Of a stretch of DNA of 41,640 nt, positions 34,001 to 41,640 are shown piece after piece. This DNA is from Mnemiopsis leidyi. Lineage: Eukaryota > Ctenophora > Tentaculata > Lobata > Bolinopsidae. Below the pieces are notes generated by a model. The model saw nothing but the letters and a program-made list of their open reading frames with translations, was not told the origin of the DNA and ran no database searches. The position numbers were made by a program, and so were the translations under genes. Every line of letters starts with the position of its first letter. Positions within the stretch are counted from its first letter, which is position 1. The stretch lies in the NCBI GenBank assembly GCA_000226015.1, contig JH153760.1, positions 14,928-56,567 of the forward strand, given 5' to 3'.

Positions 34001-37000
34001 TGCTAAGTTGGAGGGTAGCGGATACCCCTCCTCGTCTTCTAGGACTCCGGAGACAAAGGCTGCGCGGGAGCCAGTGTTGTGGAGTGTAATGCGCGCAGTG
34101 TTGCGTGTGTTTGGCGTGATGTCCCCCATGTCAACCCACAGTCTTGATGAGGTCTGTTGGGCGTTAAGCACCGACACCTGTAAATATATTTGTTTTTACA
34201 ACCTCAAGTCTAGTGGTTAAATGCAGCTGTTGCCAGAGGTCTAAGTACTCAGCCGATAAGAGCTGGTAAATCACCACAGCACCGGTCTGTTATTTGCTCA
34301 GTCTTAATGAGAAATAGTATCCCTCACCAGGATAAATCACGTGAGGACTTAAAATTTCAATTACATGTACGGTTGTAGATAAAGTTAAAACCTCCATCTG
34401 CCATCATAATACTATAATGTCCACGTACCAGGAGTGCTCGCTGCGATCTGGCTTAACACTGTTTTCATTAACCATCAACTATGGCAAATGCAACACAGCC
34501 CAAGTTTTCGTTTTACATTTTGTTTGGACTCGTAACATACTCAATTTACAAACTCAGTTTACCTCGATATTTTATCAGTTCTCCTTTAAATTCTTTACGT
34601 GAGATCAACACGTTTGGCATATCTATCTACGTTCCTCTATGGTGAATGGTGATTTATTTAACGCTAAAAATATGTTAAAATCAGTTATCACTAACTTATT
34701 CACCAAATTTAGGCCAAACTTCCGATGACATTGATACCCAAGTTTAACTTCACCTCCATCGACACGGACAACAACACAGATCTCCACAGCACCTTCTCTC
34801 TCTCCCTTGTAACCTGGCACTTCATCACCCTCTACTACACACTCAAAGTACTCCTCGGTCTCCTAGGTAACTCTCTTGTCCTTCATGCCTTCCGGTACCC
34901 TGATCTCCTTGACTACAAGAAAATCTCAATAGTGATCTTGACGAACTTGGCAGTAGCGGATATCTTGATCTTGTTGATCCAAGGCGTTCCTACAATAGGG
35001 GTTCTCGCTGCAGACAGATGGCCTTTCGGTAGTACATTGTGTCACTTGTTAGGACTCACTAAATACACAACTTTCTACATTGAGGTCTTCTTGACGGCGA
35101 TGCTCAGTGCTCACAGGGCTTACATCCTTACTTTCCCTTTTAAAGGAATGCTGATTACAAAAAGAAGTGCGGTGCGGACCATTGTAGTAATCTGGATAGC
35201 TTCTATCTTACTGAATGCGGTAGGAGTAATCGGGAGTGAAATAACTTTTTTTGATGGGAGATTTTTGTCTTGTAACGCCGGGATTTACCTCAAGAAAGAG
35301 CTAGAATGGGAGGGATATCTTCTGGGCACAAGTCTTTTGATCGGATCCATCATCATTTACACATCTCTCTTCATCATAGGATGGAAAGCTAAAAGAGCCA
35401 CAGTCAAGCCGGACTAAAAACCGTAACAACATGGATGCTCCTCCTGCGGTGCCAAGGAAACAAAGACTAGAGAACTTCGTACAGAAGAACAAGAGTACGA
35501 TAACTGTATGCTCTGTTGTAGGTATTTTCTGTGTCAGCATAGTGCCGGTATTTATAGTTCATCTGTTGAAGTATTTGGGGGTGAATGTGAGCCCCAACCT
35601 GGGTCTGACACAGGAGGTTATTGCCTTGTTTGGTGTTGTACTCAACCCCGTTATCTACTCTTTAACAAACCCAACATTCCTTAAGTTTTATAAAGAACAA
35701 TTTAGAGTGTAGATTGTAGGATGGTTTAAGTGCATGAGATTTTTAATAGAATTCTAAAATTCAGTAGGTTTTCATCGATTCATATATTTATTTCGTCGAA
35801 AAGACGATCTTTTTGTCCATTGTAAGTAAGTGCTACTAAAACCAAACAATACACATTACGAAGTAATCATATAATAACAAATTAGAGTACCTGACTTATT
35901 CCCCCGTGTCCAGAGAGAGGAATGTTGAAAGAAACGTCCTTGTTCTTACTCTTGACTAGCAGTTCTCCGTGGTGCTGTTCTGTGTGTAACGGTGTGTAAC
36001 CCAGTTTGAGGGTTTGGGAGGATCCTGCTGGTAGCACTATGTCACAACTCAACCTGAGGAGGGAAAACTGGATAGCTAGGTTTAGATATTACTAGGTTGG
36101 TAGACCAAACTCTGGGCACTGATACGAGCACTCAGCACAAGCTACTAAGAGCAGCTATGGATTATGGAATTTACAATAAATGTTGAATGTTTTATAGCCA
36201 TTACTCTGTAAGTTCAATATTGGCAGCTGGTATATTCTATCATGGTTGACCAACTATAAACCTGCATCCTGTTACTCACGTGATGGAATCGTCGTTAAGT
36301 ATGTAGAAAGAGCGACTTGGACTTATCACGCGCAGAACTAAACACATTAGTTGAGTAGGTGAATCGTTCTGAAGGAGAATGGAGTCCTCTTTCTGCCTGC
36401 CTACGGATGACACGTCTGTTAGGCTCAAATGATGAAGCTCAGTTAATTATAACAAAATATGTAAATGTAAAATATGTAAATTTGAAGTTGCAAAATAAGT
36501 GCAAATATACCAGAATATACAAGAATGACTACAATATACAAGAATGACTGCAATAACTTAAATAAATGACTATAATAGAGACTAACCAATCTCAGAACCT
36601 CCGAAATTAATGATACTTTTACTGGCCATTAAGGTGTATGGGGCAGCGACGTTGGCAGTTTTGGGCTTGTTTTTTGAACTGCGTCCTTCGATAGGAATCT
36701 GTAAATATAAACAGACATAAATATAACGTAGGAAGTACCATCTCAGATATAATTCAAAAGAAAGTAAATTTCATGCCAAATACTCAAATACACAGCTAAT
36801 CTGGATTACAGTTTCACTCCCGCCCCTCCAGCTCACCCAGCCCCAGTATCACTATACCTACCCGATAGAGAACAGCGTCTTCAGCCAGACTCAGTGTCAG
36901 ATTCCCTGATACATGTTCAGTGACCACGGGAAAGTAGGACACCTGTAATAAAGATTGCTAGCTTGATTGAATAATCTATCGTGACTTTTGTGTTCTCAAC

Positions 37001-39900
37001 TGTCAAGCTTAAGTCACGTTGATGTACAGCATTAGCTATAGATAAACTTCATAATATGTAGAGGTCTGTACAAGTATGCTTTGAATTGTTAACATTCTCA
37101 GCAGGTAACCAACCTGACATGTTGCCTCTTCCCCAGGGACGAGGGAGCAGATGAAAGGAGGAGAAACAGTGAAGGGTCGGCTAACTGCCAGACTAACTGT
37201 CGTCTCCATGTTACCTGTAAAACTAAATGCTACAAAATTGTTAGCACAGCTTGCTTCTTCCTACCTCAACCTTCATAGGTTATAGGCAGAACTCTTGTTA
37301 CATTTTAACCTTACAAGCAATGGTTAATCATCATTACACACTGAAACACAAAAACTAAAAATCGAAGTTGCTACTATAAAAAAACTAGTACATAAAAACA
37401 CACCAGACCTGTGTTAAGCAAATTTATATCAGTAGACACAGGTTCCCCAGGACTAGTGTGGAAAGCTAGAGAGTGTTTCGATGTGGGTATCCGTAGTTTG
37501 TAATGCCCGACAGTTCCTATTACAGATGTCTCAGCCAACAAGGCACCGTTTGGGCAGTCCACATACACTCGTAGACTTGCTGTATGGTGACACTGGTTAA
37601 AATAAAAAAACGAAGATATGCTTATAGACAGAACACGAAAATGTGGAATCACGATTATTTCTAGAATTTGTATGAGGCATATTGATTAACTTGACTATCA
37701 GATTACCATAAAATTCAAAACGTTTGTTACAGTACCTTCACAGACGTCGTATTGCTCATAAGGGCAGAACTCTATATGTCCCAGGAAAGACTGCTGAGGT
37801 GGAAGAACCAGAGCAAAGACTGCAGTCGGATATTTTGACATGGGATCAGAAAGTGAAAATACTTCATCTAACCCTTCAGAATGTAGTACTACCTTTAAGG
37901 GGAGCTCATAATTTGAGGCATTTGTAAGTTCATAAGAAGCTTCTTTGTTTTCCACTTGGATACCGAACCTTATTTCTTTGGGAAGCATGCTCAGCCCAGG
38001 AAGTTCTGCAATAGCAGTTATTTTGCAGCAATGATATTGCTCTGGCAACATACCACTTATCACAGAGTTGACAATAAGTTCCACAGTTCCCAGACAAAGT
38101 CCATCTTGTTTAGCTGAAAGACAAACAGGGAGACTTTCCTCGGCTAGAGGAGGAACAATGAGACGATTTTGAGAACTAAATCCGTTTATTTTTCCCACCT
38201 CATCAATTGATATGTTGCATTGTACCCAGAGATCAGTTTTGTTTCCTATCGTTACAGGAAATTTTCTTGTGATGCCAACAGCACAGGGCTTGTCGACTGT
38301 GTATGTCGGTGGAATTATGATTTGTTTTTCAGGATCATAATCATCTTTGAGAATTCTGTCAAGTATAGAGTGATGATGCCTCACTTCTGGACTACTATTA
38401 AAGGATGGGTGCCTGTGAACTCTATTGGTATCTACTTCAGGGGACAAATTTTCATTTGCATTTTCATCTGGTAATTTGTTTTCATGACTGTCAGCGATTT
38501 TATCTTCAATAAAATGATCTTCAAAGTCGCATTCCTCATAAGCAACATTTTCAGCAACATTTGACACATAAACAGTATCCAGGACTAAATTGTCGCTAAT
38601 ATCTGTGCTAATGTTTTCATCATCACTTTCTATGTTTTTGGATAAATTTGAATTCTCTTCATCAACAACACTTTTATCTAGCTTCTCATCTTGTCCAGAT
38701 GGTATATTAAGTTCTTCAATTGTAGTTACATTACTTAACTCTTTCACTTTACCCTTGCTAATGTCAATGTTTTTGTTAACAGCACAAAGATTGATTTCAG
38801 CTTCGTTCAGACATTCAGGTGTTTCAAGGGCTTCTGTGGTCATTGAGTTTTCTGGATCAATGTATGGTACAGTGTTCAAAGAAGCAAGGGCATTGGGGGT
38901 GCTGGCATTGCCTAAGTCTACATCAACTTTGAAATCTGGATTGGTGGGTTCTAGACAAACTTTGTTAAGTTTCTCAACTTCAGCATTCCGATTACAACTG
39001 ATCTTTCTTGATTTGACTGATGACGCATCTGATAAGTCTTGGGATGAGCCTATTTCAGGCCCGTCTTTAAAATATTTAGACAAAGATTCATTGATAAGAT
39101 CTTCTTCTACATTCAAACAGTCAAAAACATCATTGGCATTCTTGTCTAATTTGGAAGTTAAGGCAGCAACCTCTGCATCAAGTTCCTCATCACAATGTTT
39201 GGCCTCGTAAAGGATTGCCATTGAAGAAGGAGCACTCAATATTTTACGACTATCTTCTGTGCTATTAACTTCTCCATGTGTATGTGTTGATGAATGACGT
39301 CTCATTATGACATTTCTGTCAGTGATGATATACCCAGGTATAGGAACAAAATTTTCTTCAGTGCCACAATCAGGAGGTTTTTTGTTTTCCATAGTGTCTT
39401 CAACTGACAGTTCTTTAGCAAGTATATCTAAGTCATTGGCAATTTTTTGAGAAAATTCATGTTTTTCTTCATCATTCGGTGTGCTTACATTGAGATTATA
39501 AATCTGAAAAATTAACATAAATTAAAAAATTGGGTCAGTCAAGAAATGTAATGTCATATATTTTGACTACTAGAATACGATTTAATACAAATTTTTTAAT
39601 AAATTGTTATTTGAAGCAGTTGACATTGAATTCAACAACCTATTCAAATATTAATTTTGAATTTTAAGTTCATAATTATGCTCAGGATAGAATTTGTGAA
39701 TAAGTATTTGTCCTACCATGTTGTCAGTAATGAAACTATCTTCTTCAAGTTCACCCGGATGTGGGGGGACAATATACTTCCATAAGTTCAGTGTTGTTTC
39801 ACTAGATGTAACAACATTTTCAACTATATCATCTTTTTGTTTCTCAGCTTTCTCTTCGATTTTGCTAATACAATTAACATTTTCTTTGTCATTTGATAAA
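31002..39900 (-). CDS. cep192: CEP192/SPD-2 centrosomal scaffold, last 13 exons (5' end missing)
   Basis: CEP192 recruits Aurora A, PLK1, PLK4 and gamma-tubulin complexes to centrosomes. Exons: 39717-39900, 37736-39503, 37409-37579, 37114-37214, 36862-36942, 36587-36698, 36280-36337, 35891-36053, 33819-34177, 33413-33574, 32715-32901, 32430-32548, 31002-31971. All have GT/AG borders and consistent phases, giving about 1478 codons. The large exon starts with a disordered Asp/Glu/Ser/Asn-rich part and then enters the beta-sandwich (PapD/ASH-like) repeats that fill the rest. Strong family signatures: IPLSGHGG, HNTGSRAAFV, LSSVAPAYRK and a C-terminal PVKYKP...GEF. The first exon here begins in phase 2, so more exons lie upstream, perhaps beyond the LINE at 40.6 kb. 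The intron 34178-35890 hosts a GPCR on the other strand. Human CEP192 is about 2500 aa, so roughly the last 60% is present. Confidence 0.93.
34725..35712 (+). CDS. Rhodopsin-class (class A) GPCR, intronless, nested in a CEP192 intron, with one frame break
   Basis: A seven-helix receptor of about 330 aa. The N-terminal tail has N-x-S/T sites. TM1 has GNSLV, TM2 NLAVADIL with the sodium-site Asp, and TM3 starts after a conserved Cys (STLCHLLG) whose partner is in loop 2 (LSCNAG). TM6 keeps a Pro (FCVSIVPVF) but lacks the CWxP Trp. TM7 ends NPVIY, followed by a short tail (FLKFYKEQF). The end of TM3 reads AHRAY instead of (D/E)R(Y/F): Arg is kept, the acid is His. The ligand cannot be inferred. 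The frame shifts in intracellular loop 3, between 35380 and 35412, consistent with one extra base. Part one stops at 35417, and the rest continues in the next frame to 35712. It may be a pseudogene or a sequence error. Its codons are otherwise ordinary. Confidence 0.82.
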
Positions 39901-40640
39901 CTGAAAAGCGATAATTCAAGACTTATTATTCCAGGAAGAAAACAAAATTTACTTATAAAACAAAATTGCATTCTTCATCAATTAAAGCATCAATGATTTT
40001 AAGAAATAAGATAATTCTTATCATCTGCAAACTATCTTATTCCATTAAGCCCTTCACTCTTGCAATAAAAACTTTTATTTTTGTCAGCTGAGTGGTGTAG
40101 TGGTTTCATTCAGTTTGCTTTGAAAATATGATTGCAAAAAATTGGGAACCCAAAGTCTTCTCAGTAGAAGAGAGAGAATTAAAAAACACACTAGAAAGAC
40201 ACAATCATTTATTCAAAATATTGTTGTCAATGGTTTGGGTATGCCTTTAAACCATAAAGATCCTAGTTCAGATTGACTACTGGATTTATATTATACCTGG
40301 TGGCTGGTTCAATATGTGAATATCAAATGAAGCGAGGGTGTAATAGGAGTAGTTTTTTAATTGAGCCAGTTGTAAAAAGTTGTGACAGGAGATGGTGATC
40401 TTAAGTTAAAGTTATCAAGTATCCACTCTTCTTGGTCATGAAGAGACCGGCATTCTAGAATGATAGGTTTGGTTCAATGTTTAATCGAATTCACTGATGT
40501 AGCAAAGCCACTATTGCGTTCCATGCATGTGAAGCTTTTTTCTAATAAAGTAAGGTGAGGATCCTGATAAAGAGGAAGGCTGGTAACATCAGCCCTCGAA
40601 TCTAGCGGATGACTTGGCATGTAATTCAACTGGCTCAATT
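39901..40640. other. CEP192 intron or upstream DNA; SINE remnant
   Basis: No further CEP192 exon could be assigned, although one ending in phase 2 is required upstream. A degraded tRNA-SINE head is listed separately. TGGTTCAAT-type and (C/T)TCAATTAAAA fragments near 40360 and 40636 (AATTGAGCCAGTT and its inverse AACTGGCTCAATT) form a short inverted pair around the LINE border. Confidence 0.4.
40085..40150 (+). mobile_element. Degraded tRNA-derived SINE head
   Basis: The A-box region (GTGGTGTAGTGGTTTCATTC) is nearly the same as in the SINE at 27415-27670. The expected B box is damaged (GATTGCAAAAAATTGGGA). Only the head is recognisable. Confidence 0.45.
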
Positions 40641-40649
40641 AAAAACAGT

Positions 40650-41640
40650 TGTGTTTTATTAACAATTCAATGCTTAGGAATTGATGGCAAAGTATTAAAT
40701 GTTATTAAAGATTTTTCAGTAGGTAGAACTTTCAGAGTATCAGTGCAAGGTCAATTTTCCTTGTTTACAGAAATTTTATCAGGAATTCCACAGGGGTCTG
40801 TCCTAGGACCTTTGTTATTTATATTGTTTATTAACGACTTACCAGACTGCCTAAAGAGCACTGTGAAGATTTTTGCTGACGATTTGAAACTAATCGCAGA
40901 TTTATCGGACAGGAGTGTAGTTGATAATGATATTAAAAGTCTGGAAGAATGGGAAAGAAAATGGCTTCTTGAATTCAATATCAGTAAATGTAAGGTGCTT
41001 CATTTAGAATTTAATGATAATGAACATTTGAACTATCGATTAGATGATTGTGAATTGAAAAAATCTGTTCAGGAAAAAGATCTAGGTGTTCTTACCTCTG
41101 GCACCTTGCTTTGGAATGACCAGATTGAATCTTGTATAAGTAAAGCTAATCAAATGTTGTGTTGGATTTGTAGAAATTTGATCAGTAGAGAAAAATTATT
41201 AATGCTTAGGGTTTATAAAGCTCTGATCAGTGATCAGGCCACATCTTGAGTATTGCGTTCAGCTTTGGAACCCTGCAGCAGAGCATGGTAATTGGTCTCA
41301 AATTTTGAGGATTGAGAGCGTCCAGAGATGCTTTACTAGGATGATTGAAGGGGTAGGCCTCCTTCCTTACTCTGAGCGACTGCAGATTCTTCAGCTGACC
41401 ACTCTCGCTGAGAGACGCTCAAGAGGTGACCTAATCGAAGTTTACAAAGCTTGTCAGGGTTTATCCCAACTGGCTGGTGTTTTTAATTTTAGTAGGTCTG
41501 GACTAAATTTAGTTTGTAAACCAGGAAGTAGTAAATCTTCTAGTAGTGGGTATTATTGGGGTATTTCGGAGGAAGTTTTGAATCGTATTGAAAGTGGAAG
41601 TTACTTGGAAAACAAGATAAAGCATAACTGTTTTCTTAAA
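40650..41640 (+). mobile_element. Non-LTR retrotransposon (CR1/L2-like) reverse transcriptase, truncated and frameshifted
   Basis: The translation from about 40650 contains the reverse transcriptase motifs GIPQGSVLGPLLF and FADDLKLIA (the catalytic YADD/FADD box), then the thumb region WLLEFNISKCKVLHL. It continues after a break with PHLEYCVQLWNP, LRIESVQRCFTRMIEG, YSERLQILQL and ERRSRGDLIEVYKA, typical of CR1/L2/Rex-type LINEs. The frame is lost at 41224-41237, where TGATCAG is present twice in tandem; the 7-bp gain puts a stop at 41247. The 5' half (endonuclease and RT fingers) is absent or unrecognisable before 40650, and the 3' end lies outside the window. This is a dead copy, oriented against CEP192. 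Confidence 0.9.

Overview
The window is animal nuclear DNA: AT-rich, with spliced genes separated by long non-coding stretches full of small repeats, and four conserved metazoan genes (TMEM104, a rabaptin-type Rab5 effector, an arylsulfatase G-like sulfatase, CEP192). An invertebrate is likely. Several features (a nested intronless GPCR, a multi-copy-type nuclease-like gene, CR1/L2-like LINE pieces, tRNA-derived SINEs) would fit a cnidarian or another early-branching or marine animal, but I cannot name a taxon.

Layout. 1-4.5 kb: no solid gene. It holds a 1.06 kb element with very long terminal inverted repeats and a weak serpin-like exon. 4.5-11.1 kb (+): an 11-exon gene of a PIN/XPG-I-like protein with an acidic 48-bp minisatellite and a Cys-rich tail. 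The splice phases join well, but the frame breaks at three places. 11.1-16.4 kb: gene-poor. It holds a 1.3-kb-period direct duplication with a nearly invariant 366-bp core, one copy carrying a LINE 3' fragment, and an exon-like segment crossed by an 11-N gap. 16.5-23.9 kb (-): a complete 12-exon TMEM104 homologue (481 aa), with a fold-back element and other inverted repeats in its introns. 25.1-26.8 kb (-): an uninterrupted rabaptin-like coiled-coil protein ending in an FYVE finger. 28.6-30.1 kb (-): an uninterrupted arylsulfatase G-like sulfatase. 31.0-39.9 kb (-): the last 13 exons of CEP192, with an intronless rhodopsin-class GPCR nested on the + strand in one intron. 40.6 kb to the end (+): a broken non-LTR retrotransposon reverse transcriptase that runs off the window.

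The conserved genes do not form a pathway. They act in amino-acid-transporter-like membrane function, early endosome traffic, lysosomal sulfate removal and centrosome assembly. All four lie on the - strand. Their frames are intact and their splice phases agree across every junction I checked. The frame breaks are confined to the nuclease-like gene, the GPCR and the LINE, which points to decay under weak selection rather than uniform sequencing error. The best places for a second look are the frame-broken nuclease-like gene with its minisatellite and intronic hairpin, the invariant core in the 1.3-kb duplication, and the family of fold-back elements with clear target-site duplications.
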